Below, piece by piece: positions 36,119 to 48,700 of a DNA stretch of 64,000 nucleotides. This DNA is from Papaver somniferum (lineage: Eukaryota > Streptophyta > Magnoliopsida > Ranunculales > Papaveraceae). Below the pieces are notes generated by a model that was not told the origin of the DNA, searched no databases, and was given only the letters and a program-made list of their open reading frames with translations. Location: contig NC_039362.1 of NCBI RefSeq assembly GCF_003573695.1, forward strand, positions 112,943,120-113,007,119, read 5' to 3'. Each line of letters opens with the position of its first letter. Position 1 is the stretch's first letter. The position numbers and the translations under genes were made by a program.

Positions 36119-36345
36119 ATTTTGGGGTCTTATCAGCCTCCTAATGAGGTCTTACTTGCCTATTGAAGAGGTCTTATTTTTCCCTTTTAGGTCTTATTGT
36201 GCCCGTTAAAGGGGTCTTATTTTGCATTTTTATTTTGCTTATATGGGGTTTTATCAGCCTGTTGTAAAGGTCTTATTGAGCCATTTTTATTTGTATTAGG
36301 TCTTAGTGTGCCTGTTGGATATGTCTTATTTTGCCTTATTGCTCG
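36119..36345. repeat. Degenerate GGTCTTATT minisatellite
   Basis: At least eight imperfect copies of a phrase like AGGTCTTATTTTGCC, 20-40 bp apart, with related copies near 35340-35430. Probably part of the Gypsy untranslated or LTR region. Confidence 0.7.
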
Positions 36346-36418
36346 TTCATGTAAACAAAAGATATGTCATTTTCCATTAAACTTCTAAATCAATACATTA
36401 TTGATATCTCTTGCTACT

Positions 36419-37112
36419 TTATTTGGCGATACTTCGCTCAAGGGTAATACTTTTTGATGAATACTGGATTCCATGGATGATCAAGCTTGCGATCCAGTTT
36501 TCGTCCTTAGCTATCGACAAGCTCATATTCCCACGATTATCTTGATGATATAAGGGCCTTACCAAGTTGGTTTTAGCTTTCCCCCTGGTCCCTTTTGGTA
36601 TGGAGGAATTTCTCGTAAAACCAACTTGTCTGGTTCGAAACTTCACTTGTCATATTCGCGCGACAATCTTTGATGGTAATTTACCATATGCTGCAGTGCA
36701 TTCTCTCTATTCCTCTCCAGATCGTCCAACTTTGCCAGAATCAGATCCGTGTTTAAATTTTTATCCTAGGCTTCACGTTTAGTGGTTGGTATGATTACCT
36801 CGGTTGGTAAAATCGCCTCTTCTCCATATGTTAAGCAAAAAGGTGACATCACAGTTGCATCTCGTCTCGTTGTCATGTAAGCCCATAATACATTGTAAAG
36901 TTACTCGCACCAACCCTTATGATGTCCATCAAGTTTTTTCTTTAAATTATCAGCGATCGTCATATTCGTCGTCTCCACCTGGCCATTGCTTTGGGGATAA
37001 AATAGAGTTGACTTTTCTTTTTGGATTTTGAATGCGTTAAATAACATATCAATATTTTCACCTTCAAATTGTTTCCCATTATCTGAGACGATCTGTACTG
37101 GAATTCCAAATC
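36419..37112 (-). pseudogene. Gypsy integrase, C-terminal part (interrupted)
   Basis: On the minus strand from 37112 downward the frame reads FGIPVQIVSDNGKQF (second catalytic Asp), then FYPQSNGQVETTN (catalytic Glu). The integrase C-terminal region follows, with LTYGEEAILPTEVIIPTT around 36780-36830. Stops and frame changes occur after about 36900. The upstream half of the same integrase lies 18.5 kb away (55585 onward). Joining the two at the AAATC target site gives ICRF-GIPVQ without a frame break, which proves interruption by insertion. Confidence 0.88.
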
Positions 37113-37814
37113 TGTTAGAGCATAGCTCGATTGAACCCACCAAGCGTTGGTATGTCAAGTTTGGTTTTCATATTTTAGTGAATCAAAACTCAATTAAAGA
37201 GTCGCTTGATTATGTACTAGAGACAACTTCATATAGGTTAGGCTAGAAATATTAGGATAATGAGACATATAAGTATTACTCAAAGACTTGAAGAATGTGA
37301 AGAAGTGACAAGCTACATCGACGACATCATCCTTCCTCTTGAGGTTAGTAATATTTTGATTTGAATTGTTTCATTCCCAACGTATCTTTCAAGTCGTTTT
37401 ATATTGAAAACATAACTGCGAAGCTGTGAATGATTATACTCTAGTAGACATAGTGTTAAGGAATTACAATACGAAGTATAACGCTTATCTTTTGAACTTT
37501 GTATATAAGACATTGACATAATCGTATGAATGCTATTGTGAATATGGGTATGGGTGAAGATTTCGTCCTTGGAAATAATGTTTACATTCGTTTAAAGGAA
37601 GTACATTCATGAACTTGTTTTCTGAATCGAAAGGGAAACCGCTAGGCTTATTGGTATTGTTATTCATTACATATCTTTGGATTACCAATATGTGTGAGTT
37701 AGTAGAACCGATCATAACTTGTTATGTATCTTGGTAAAACTAGTCACAATGCCTGACTTCTGCATTGGTATTACTTTTATTAGTGTAACCGATCCTAAGT
37801 AATCACCTAAGATG

Positions 37815-38110
37815 GTATGATCGATATTTGTAATTGGTGTGACCGATCCTAGTAATTGGTGTAAGTGATCCTAGTAATTGGTGTGACCGATCATAAAAGA
37901 GTGTGTAATCGATGCTTTTAATTGGTGTAACCGGTACTGGTAATTGATATAACTGATCCTGGTAACTGGTGTGACCGATCACAAGTAATACCATGAGAAT
38001 ATGCTAACGGGTCCTGGTAATTGATGTAACCGATTCTGGTAACTGATGTAACCGGTCCCAGTAACCATATTAAGGTAGAACCGATCCTTGTGTTTGGTAG
38101 AACCGTAAAC
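37815..38110. repeat. GGTAATTGGTGTRACCGATC minisatellite in LTR1
   Basis: About ten degenerate units of roughly 21-22 bp with the core GGTAATTGGTGTAACCGATC. Present only in LTR1. Confidence 0.75.
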
Positions 38111-39798
38111 CCATGATTAGTGTATTGATATTTGATCAATCACATAGTTCTTGGAAATCAGATGAACCAGTTCTAAATTTCTTTGGAAGTGTGGTATAAT
38201 CGGTTCCAAGATTGTAAATATGAAAAAGGATTTAAAAAGAAAAAAGATGTCGACATACTTTGAACGTGATCAGTAACTCTTATCTTTTATTCAAATATAT
38301 TCCTTAATAACTCAAGGAGATCCCGGACCGAAATAAGTTGACAATCTTTTAATTAAGGTTGTTAATTTTATATGCTTTTAATTACCAGCAATTAAAATAC
38401 ATATCTCTGGAAAATAAAAATTGGTAATGTGCATTTACTAATTGGAGATTTTCTAGTAGGATTTCGGTTAATATTGGACAGAGCATTTCCAGGAATTATG
38501 AAAACCGAATTTGGAAATATATTGCATATCTTGAGAATATTCGGTTTTGGAAATTCCTTGGTGTCCAAACTTCCTTGGTATATAAATACCCAAGTTTGCA
38601 TTTCGAGCAAACTATCCTAAGAGCCATCAAAACTACCTTGTTGTGTTGTTATTGGTGGAGCCGTCTATTCGGAGAGGAAAGTACCCTAATTAGGCGAAAT
38701 CTCTTACGACCGCTCGTTTAAAGACTTCTGTGGGATCAAGAAGCTCTACGAGTACCGTTCGTGGGAAACTAGATAATTACAGTATTATTAGTTTTCAATT
38801 TGATTTGATTGACTAACGGTTGTTGAACTTTGATTGCACCTAGTTTGTTTATTCTTGAGAATCTTCTCTTCTAATATAAGATTTACTCAAACTAGATCGA
38901 AGTGTCGACGGGACTTTAGAAATGTTTGTAGATCTAAAGACGTCTTGTGATAATCCATTGTTAACAGACTCTGTTATGTGCGTGATTGAACACAAGAGAT
39001 TCAAGTTGTGGTGTGCAGGTGTTTATTGAAGATTTAAGAAGATTTGAAGAGGAAAAAGATTTCTTATTTGGGTTCATAATCTTTGGTGTGCACAAAACTT
39101 GATCGGCTGGGATCCAACTATAATCGGTTTATGTTTGATAGATTTGACTGATTAGTTGCGTAGATCGGCATCACAATATAGTATCTTGGTAGATCCTATA
39201 TTTGATTGCGAAAGCTAAACTCTGCTACTTTGGTAGTTGTTGGATAAATAGATCTAATCCCGACAAGGGAGTTTATTGGATTAAACAGAAGAGCCTTTGT
39301 CTAACTCATATCACCGAGATTGAATAGAGTTGTTACCGAACATATTTATTGTTCCTTTACTGTTTGGAATACGAACCAAAGGAATTGTTCCAGTGCGTGC
39401 ACTTACTGAATGTCGGAAGCGCGGGGATACTGAAGAAACTAGGTGAACTATAGGTTTAGTTGCTTGGTCTCAACTATACGAAGTTGGTGTGATTTTGTGT
39501 AGCAGCTTAATTATGAGAGTATTCAATTCTGGACTAGGTTCCGGGGTTTTTCTGCATTTGCGGTTTCCTCGTTAACAAAATCTTGCTGTGTCATTTACTT
39601 TTGCTTTTCGCAATTATAATTGTTGTTATTATAATTTAAAGTAAATTACACAAACGTTAACTCAGTATTACTTGATAGTGATCCTATAAAGTTTGGTTAA
39701 GTCCGAACCTAGTATCAAGTAATCACACTTTGATTGTTGTATTGTCTCGATCTCGTATCCATAGACGATCACACAAAGTGTGAATACCGATTTGTTGT

Positions 39799-42181
39799 TG
39801 AAAAGCGGGGGTACAACAACCACACCCAATATTTCCGCTTAGCAAGCTGTATGGACAAACTCCAATATACTTTCTAGAGAATCAACTAGACAGTCAGACT
39901 CAATCTAGTTAAAAAGTATATCAAAGAGTTTATATCTCAATCTTTCGATTTGATATATACTCAAGCAAATAGAAATCTGCGAGTCTTTATCAAATACAAG
40001 AGAGATAACTTGGATGGTACCAAAGACCAATATCCAAGTGTCAATCAATTTAAATCAACAACCAAAAGGTCGGATATTCTAATTGATTAATCAACGCACA
40101 ACCTGTGATATTTCAATTATATAAAAAAATATAATGCGGAAAATAAATAACACAGACACCAGAATTTTGTTAACGAGGACACCGCAAATGCAGAAAAACC
40201 CTGAGACCTAGTCTAGTTTGAACACACATTGTATTAAATCGCTACAGACACTAGCCTACTCCAAATTAACTTCGGTCTGGACTGTAGTTGAACCCCAATC
40301 AATCTCACACTGATCCAAGGTACAATTGCGCTCCTTACGCACTTGATTCCAGCAGGATACTACGCACTTGATTCCCTTAGCTGATCTCACCCACAACTAA
40401 GAGTTGCTACGACCCAAAGTCGAAGACTTTAATAAAAAAATCTGTATCACACAGAAAAGTCTACGGTAATAGATAAATCTGTCTCCCACGAATATACCTA
40501 CAAGTTTTGTTCCGTATTTTGATAAATCAAGGTGAACAGGAACCAATTGATAACCCGAAATTATATTCCCGAAGAACAGCCTAGTATTATCAATCACCTC
40601 ATAATAATCTTAATCGACGCAGGGAAAAAATATATTGCGGAATCACAAACGATGAGACGAAGTGTTTGTGATTACTTTTATATCTTGCATATCGGAGATA
40701 TCAATCTCAAGCCAATTATTACAATTGTACTCGTACGATAGAAACAACAAGATCAGATCAACAACTACAAGAAAGTAGTATCAGTCTGGCTTCACAATCC
40801 CAATGAAGTCTTTAAGTCGGTAACCTGGTTTAGAAGAAGAAACCAAAGGTTAAAGGAGAATCGACTCTAGATTAGCACAACTAGTATCACACAGAAGGTG
40901 TGGGTATTTGGTTTCCCAGTTGCTAGAGTTCTCCCTTATATAGTCTTTCAAATCAGGGTTTGTAATCAATGTTAGCTTGGTAACAAAGAATTCAATATTC
41001 ACCGTTATATGAAAACCTGATTAGATTCAAGCTAATATCTTTCAACCGTTAGATCGAAAACTAGGTTGTTACACACAAATGAAATGCACGTTTCTAGGCT
41101 TGTATAACCGTACCCAAACTTGTACATTTGTTGGTTCAACAATAGTCAACCAAATGGTTAGCCATATGATCACTTTCATATCAACCATATTCTTCTTCAC
41201 CATAACTAGTTTAAGTGACTCAAATGAACTAGTTAGAGAGTTGCAAGGAAATCTTATGTACTACACAAGACACAATGAAAGCAAAAATGATTTGATTCAC
41301 TCGAATCGGTTCATGAACTATATAGCCACGATTTGAAATTTGCATTCCTTAGTTTATATAAGAATAAGTCACAAACATCGTTTTTAGATATAACCTACTC
41401 AATTTCGCGGACTGGGTTCGCGGACTTAAGTTCCCGGACGGAGTTCACAAACTCCAGCAGAATTTCTAGGGTCGAGAACTTCCACCAGTTCGCGGATTGG
41501 GTTCACGGACTGAGTTCGTGGACTTAGCTCACGCCACTATTCCGGTTCTCTTGATCAACAAAGTTCGCAAACTTCGGTTCAAGGAATAAGGACTTATACA
41601 TATATGTGTTTCCACAATAATGCTTATATCCTCCAATGGTTATATTATCTAAACTCTCATTTCAATCATTGAAACATTCTTAGAGGACGTTGATATTCTA
41701 TAGTTGTTATTCACAAACTAATTTTCGTCAAAGTAAGCAATTTTCAAAGTGATTGAAACTTGTCATGACTTTCGTCACTAGGAAAAGATGAACTTGGCTA
41801 AAGAGAAAGCTTACCAACACATATTTTGAGAAATAGATAGGCGAGATAAACTCGGCTCGAAATAGCAAATGTGTATAATCTAAGTCTATATAGTAAAACG
41901 ACTTTTGTCTCAAGATAGGAGATAAATAGACTTTTGAGTGATAGATAAGTTCAAGTCTCCACATACCTTTTAGTCGATGAAGATCCACCGGTTCCTTGAG
42001 TAGTCCTTCGTCTTGTATGATGATTGCCATGGAGTTATTGAGCTCAACTACACTTTCTATCCTAGTCCGAGACCTTATCTATAGTAGACTATAAATCAAG
42101 ACTTATAGTTTTGATCACTAACATTGACAAACATGCTTGAGATAGCAACGCATGCGAGTTTGACCGAGCAATGCTCTAACA
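39799..42181 (-). mobile_element. Solo LTR of a related family, inserted in reverse in LTR1
   Basis: 2383 bp. On the minus strand it starts TGTTAGAGCATTGCTCGG and ends CTTTTCA. TSDs GTTGT flank it (39794-39798, 42182-42186). No internal domain is present, so it is the product of LTR-LTR recombination. A block around TTTGTTAACGAGGA is shared, in inverse orientation, with the surrounding LTR, giving a large fold-back. Confidence 0.85.
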
Positions 42182-42342
42182 GTTGTATTGTCTCGACTCA
42201 GTCCATAGACAATTATTTTCGGTAAGAGGACTTATAGGTGGAAAAGTTTAAGATTGTGGTATATTTGGGTACCCTCGTCTTTTCTATTGGTATCAGAGCA
42301 GGCAAACACGAATAGAGTTTGGTGCGATCCCACCTATAAGAA

Positions 42343-43928
42343 ATGAGTCAAAATAAGAAAAGCAAAGCTAAACTTATAAAGAACTCAGTTAACGTTCATC
42401 AAGATAATGAGAATATGGTCTCAAAAAAAATCAATGGAAATTGGTCTCATAAATCTTTTCGAAAATCAAGGAAAAAGTCTAAGACTAATAACTTGATTAA
42501 GGATCAGGATTCTGATCAGAAAAGAATGAATCCAAAAACAAAGGAACATGTTTTGGATCCATCTCCAATCACTAGTGGAAAATCTTCTGTTTCTAAAAGA
42601 GAAAAGAGATTTGATTCACTGGTCTGTCCAAGTTTTGAATTCTTAAAATGTTTGAAAGGTTTTTCAAACATATTGAAAATTATTCAGAAGAAGGAAAAAC
42701 CATTGACAGCCTAGATGATGTCTTATAACTTATTGTTCAATTAAATGTAAGAATATGTGAAGGAAAGCGAGAAACACTCAGTCTTCAAAGTAATCTAGCA
42801 GATTATTTGGAACAAAAATTGGCCTTGTACAATGAAGTATATCAGCAAACTTCAGAGTGTTAAATTCTTACTCAATCGCTGGAGCATTCACAAATAAGGA
42901 ACAAAATCCTTATAGAAAATCTTCTTAAAGAGACATGTCGAAAGGTATACCTTGATAAGTATCTATAAAAACATTTTCAACAGGGAATGGATACCTTAAA
43001 GGGACATATAGATTGTCTTGAACAAAAAACATATGCAATCTATTTAATGGCAGATCAAGATCACACGGGTTCAAGATATAATCAAGGATATAACATCACG
43101 CAATATTCCTGATAAAGAGGTTGAATCTGAAACCTACACAAGGGAACATGATCGTGTCCCTAAAGACAAGAAGGAAGAAGTTCCTCAAAAGGTACTCGGT
43201 GAATAAGGTACTTCTTACCCCAACGCTTAATTGTGTTGGAAAGTGCATCCTTACAATGCCCGATATTTTGATGTAAGGAAGCACAAGTACCTGGGCATCG
43301 TGTATATTGTAAATATCTCTTATTCAACATAGAGAGAATACACAATCTACATATGGGTAGAAAAGTTGTCTTACAACAACTGGTGTAAACATGATAAATT
43401 TACTTGTCTAATGTATCATCTGATACCTGATCTAGAAGATCGATTCTTTCCAAAGAATCTTTAAAATGGAATAACACATTAGATGCGAAAATCTTTTCAA
43501 ATCTGGCCAGAATTACTTAATTAAGGATGGCACCTATGTTTGGCATGTGTTTAAAAATTGTTCTAGAGTATGTGTACTCATCCTGTTTGAGAACTTATAC
43601 TAAAGGAAAAGAAAAGGAAGATGTGACTCATCTTCTTGTCCAAAACATTTTGGACTCTCAGATTGACATTCTCAATCTTCGACAAGTCCTCCTCAGTACT
43701 GAAACACATCACAGACAGGTAGCATTACTAAGAACTGTTATACGTAACCAAAGGAAGCTGATTAAACTTGGAATCGGTAATAGAGAGTATACTCGGAATA
43801 TTAATCGTAAGGTTGATGCCTTAGCCTGTGAATATAATCAAGGTATTGTGTGCAGAATCCGAGAAATCAGTCGAGATGCAGTTGATGAAGATCCTGAAAA
43901 ATTTGAAGAAATTGAAGATGATCTTTGA
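42343..43928 (+). pseudogene. LARD internal ORF remnant, copy 1 (unrecognised)
   Basis: Starts MSQNKKSKAK after the primer-binding site. A basic N-terminus is followed by SKREKRFDSLV and then, across several stops and frame breaks, a hydrophilic coiled-coil-like sequence. The last open part (43527-43928) includes LLVQNILDSQIDILNLRQVL and ends in an acidic tail (EEIEDDL). No Gag, zinc knuckle or enzyme motif can be claimed with confidence. Copy 2 keeps a 34-nt segment missing here near 43073. It may be a relic of a gag-like structural protein. Confidence 0.5.
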
Positions 43929-45745
43929 AAAATCAGTTTGAAGATTAAATTGCAACAAAATAGATATTAGTTTTTGATTTATTTCAATTATTGTGTAAGG
44001 TATATTGCTGAATAAAACTATTATTTATGAATAAAATTATTATTTTATAAATTTTTTTGTGATAGTTTTTCGATTACATAGCCTGTGCTTGAATGCTTTA
44101 TATTATTGTTATGTGTATGGGATGTTTGATTTCGGTTTTCATAACCTTAATAGTCGATCTCATATGATGTGTGAACCCTTATGGTTTGTGTGCCTTTTTG
44201 ATTTAGCGGGATTAAGTTCTAGCCCAAGTTGGTAGGCTTTATCAAAGGATCATAAGGTGTTCCGATTGAAACTCATATGTGAAAAAGTCACAATATGTTG
44301 AATCTATTTGCGTTTAACATAAAAGCATATGTGTTTCGGGTTTTCAAATTTTGCTATTTGCATTAGTTAAAACCGATTCAACCTTTCTCTGGTAAAGGTT
44401 GTTGTTGTTGTTGTTCTTTTGTTCTTGCGAGAGGATGACAACACAATGGGGGAGAGTTCTAACTTGAACTTGCGCTAAATGATATATCTTTCTGGGAGAA
44501 GAGGATGCGGAATTTGAGGTAACGAATTTGTTACTTAATCGTTTTCCTGTTTAAGAAAAGCTTGAGTTTATTGCATATATTTTGCTTTTTCTTAACAAAA
44601 TTAGGCACAATTGATGTTTATTCCATTATGTGTGTATGGATGTGTGTGTGTGTGTGATTCGATTGTTTCCGGTTAAGAAAAACTGGTTTGGTATCTTTCT
44701 TTATTGTTTGATATCAATTGTTTTAGACTTAACGAAATTCGATGCAATTGCGGTGCTTTAATGTCTATGTTTATTTCAATTGCTTCCGGTTAAGAAAAAT
44801 AATTGTGCAAGTCGATTTATTTGGTTTGTATGTATTGTTTATGGCTTAACAAAATACAGGATCATTTTTTTAGTCCAATTCGATTTCGGATAAAAGAAAC
44901 TAAGTTAATTCTGATCTTAGTTAGACTTATCAAAAGTAAAGGATCCAGTTATTCAAGTCTAGTTGAATGCCTTGACAAGAAGTATTAGTTAACTAACCTA
45001 GTATTTATCTCGTCTAAAGTGAAAGGTCTAAGTTATTATCTGAATAATTAATGCCTGATGAGAAAAATAAAGTTAATTCTGATCTTTATTTTGGTCTTAT
45101 CGAAATAAGCGATTGTATTTGTGCAATCGGTTTAGCAAGGGAACTAAGTTTTCTTAGTCAATTTGTTAAACTATTAGGGAAAATTGCTTCAGGCAATTGT
45201 TTCCTTGATAACATATTAAACCAAATTACTTGTAGTTTCGGTTTTGATATTGGTTATCTAAAGTGGTATGTGAAACCTTCGTGCTTAACTCTTATATGTT
45301 GTACAATTCTTTTAGATTGTAATATCCTTTCGGTTTTTGGTATTTGCTCGGACCTTTGTCATTTTGTGACAAAAAGGGGGAGAAATATATGGAGTAAACA
45401 AGTGATTTGTAATCACTTATGAAAGGACAATTATGCTTAAACATAATACCTAACGAAAGAGTAAAGCATTGACTAAGGGGGAGAAACATATCATATGATG
45501 ATTGTAGTTATTTGGACTACAAAGGGAAATAACAAAGATGTGCGGATTGAAAATCTACATATCTCACCTTTAGGTGGAGCATTATCTTTGTTATTTAAAT
45601 GTCAACATCAGCATTTATGGACTGAATATATGCAGGGTATTGTGCTGTTGAAATTTGGAATCAAGCGTATGTATAATGAATTTTTGTAATTTGTTTATCT
45701 ATATGATTGTAAGAGTTTTGTCACTAAAATTGACAAAGGGGAGAT
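43929..45745. other. LARD internal 3' untranslated region, copy 1
   Basis: AT-rich with a GTTGTTGTTGTTGTT run, a TGTGTG tract near 44639-44656 and AAAGGGGGAGAA motifs. It ends in the polypurine tract next to LTR2. No conserved coding frame. Confidence 0.6.
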
Positions 45746-48700
45746 TGTTAGAGCATAGCTCGGTTGAACCCACCAAGCGTTGGTATGTCAAGTTTGGTTG
45801 TCATATTTTAGGGAATCAAAACTCAATTAAAGAGTCGCTTGATTATGTACTAGAGACAACTTCGTATAGGTTATGCTAGAAAGATTAGGATAATGAGACA
45901 TATAAGTATTACTCGAAGACTTGAAGAATGTGAAGAAGTAACAAGCTACATCGACGACATCATCCTTCCTCTTGAGTTTAGTAATATTTTGACTTGAACT
46001 GTTTCATTCCCAACGTATCTTTCAAGTCGTGCTATCAGATGAACCAGTTCTAAACTTGTTTGGAAGTGTGGTATAATCGGTTCCAAGATTGTAAATATGA
46101 AAAAGGATTTACAAAGAAATAAGATGTCGACGTACTTTGAACATGATCAGTAACTCTTATCTTTTATTGTTCAAATATATTCCTTAATAACTCAAGGAGA
46201 TCCCAGGCCGAAATAAGTTGAGAATCTTTTAGTTAAGGTTGTTAATTTTATATGCTTTTAATTACCAGCAATTAAAATGTGTATCTCTGGAAAATAAAAA
46301 TTGGTAATGTGCATTTACTAATTGGGTTTTTTCTAGTAAGATTTCGGTATTGGACATAGCATTTCCAGGAATTATGAAAACCGAATTTGGAAATATATTG
46401 CATATCTTGAGAATATTCGGTTTTAGAAATTCCTTGGTGTCCAAACTTCCTTGGTCTATAAATACCCAAGTTTGCATTTCGAGCAAATTATCCTAAGATC
46501 CAGCAAAACTACCTTATAGTGTTGTTACTGGTGGAGCCGTCTATTCGGAGAGGAAAGTACCCTAATTAGGCGAAATCTTTTACGACCGCTCGTTTAAAGA
46601 CTTCTGTGAGATCAAGAAGCTCTATGAGTACCGTTGGTGGGGAACCGGATAATTGTAGTATTATTAGTTTTCAATTTGATTTGATTTGATTGACGGTTGT
46701 TGAAATTTGGTTGCACCTAGTTTGTTTATTCTTGAGAATCTTCTCTTCTGATATAAGATTCACTCAAACTAGATCAAAGTGTCGACGGGATCTTTAGAAC
46801 TGTTTGTAGATCTAAAGACGTCTTGTGATAATCCATTGTTAACAGACTCCCTTCTGTGCATGATTGATCACAAGAGATTCAACTTGTGGTGTGCAGGTGT
46901 TTATTGAAGATTTAAGAAGATTTGAAGACGAAGAAGATTTCTTATTTGGGTTCATAATCTTTGGTGTGCACAAAACTTGATCGGCTGGGATCCAACTATG
47001 ATCGGTTTATCTTTGATAGATTCGATTGATTAGTTGCGTAGAACGGCATCACTATATAGTATATGGGTAGATCCTATATTTGATTGCAAAATATAAACTC
47101 TTCTTCTTTGGTAGTTGTTGGATAGATAGATCTAAACCCGACAAAAGAGTTTATTGGATTAAACAGAAGAGCCTTTGTCTAACTCATATCACCGAGATTG
47201 AATAGAGTTGTTACCGAACAGATTTATTGTTCCTTTACTGTTTGGAATACGAACCAAAAGAATTGTTCTAGTGCGTGCACTTACTGAATGTCGGAAGCGC
47301 AAGGATACTGAAGAAACTAGGTGAACTATAGGTTTAGTTGCTTGGTCTCAACTATACGAAGGTTGTGTGGTTTTGTGTAGCAGCTTAATTCTGAGAGTAT
47401 TCAATTCTGGACTAGGTTCCGGGGTTTTTCTTCATTTGCGGTTTCCTCGTTAACAAAATCTTGCTGTGTCATTTACTTTTGATTTCCGCAATTATAATTG
47501 TTGTTATTATAATTTAAAGTAAATTACACAAACGTTAACTCAGTATTACTTGATAGTGATCCTATAAAGTTTGGTTAAGTCCGAACCTAGTATCAAGTAA
47601 TCGCACTTTGATTGTTGTATTGTCTCGATCTCGTATCCATAGACGATCACACAAAGTGTGAATGCCGATTTGTTGTTGAAAAGCGGGGGTACAACAACCA
47701 CACCCAATATTTCCGCTTAGCAAGCTGTATGGACAAACTCCAATATACTTTCTCGAGAATCAACTAGACAGTTAGACTCAATCTAGATAAAAAGTATATC
47801 AAAGAGTTTATATCTCAATCTCTCGATTTGATATATACTCAAGCAAATAGAAATCTGCGAGTCTTTATCAAATACAAGAGAGATAACTTGGATGGTACCA
47901 AAGACCAATATCCAAGTGTCAATCAATTTAAATCAACAACCAAAAGGTCGGATATTCTAATTGATTAATCAACGCAAAACCTGTGATATTTCAATTATAT
48001 AACAAAATATAATGCGGAAAATAAATAACACAGACACCAGAATTTTGTTAACGAGGAAACCGCAAATGCAGAAAAACCCCGAGACGTAGTCTAGTTTGAA
48101 CACACATTGTATTAAGCCGCTACAGACACTAGCCTACTCCAAATTAACTTCGGTCTGGACTGTAGTTGAACCCCAATCAATCTCACACTGATCCAAGGTA
48201 CAGTTGCGCTCCTTACGTCTCTGATCCCAGAAGGATACTACGCACTTGATTCCCTTAGCTGATCTCACCCACAACTAAGAGTTGCTATGACCCAAAGTCG
48301 AAGACTTTAATAAACAAATCTGTATCACACAGAAAAGTCTACGGTAATAGATAAATCCATCTCCCACGAATATACCTACAAGTTTTGTTCCGTCTTTTAA
48401 TAAATCAAGGTGAACAGGAACCAATTGATAACCCGAACTTATATTCGCGAAGAACATCCTAGTATTATCAATCACCTCATAATAATCTTAATCGACGCAA
48501 CGAAAAAAGATATTGCGGAATCACAAACGATGAGACGAAGTGTTTGTGATTAATTTTATATCTTGCCTATCGGAGATATCAATCTCAAGCCAATTATTAC
48601 AATTGTACTCGTACGATAGAAACAACAAGATCAGATCACACAACTACAAGAAAGTAGTATCAGTCTGGTTTCACAATCCCAATGAAGTCTTTAAGTCGGT

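Larger units (their letters stand above)
37113..42285 (+). repeat. LARD LTR1 (5'), with extra minisatellite segment and inverted solo LTR
   Basis: 5173 bp, starting TGTTAGAGC. Compared with LTR3 it carries a 757-bp segment (about 37398-38154) that LTR2 and LTR3 lack, and a 2.4-kb solo LTR inserted in reverse (39799-42181). A TATATAAATA box lies at 38579-38588. Its terminal base differs from LTR3 (CTTTTCT versus CTTTTCA). Confidence 0.88.

Noticed and set aside
40532..41336. Several 60-85 residue frames duplicated at 48.4-49.3 kb
   Set aside because: They lie in the inverted solo LTR and recur only because the LTR is duplicated; not genes.
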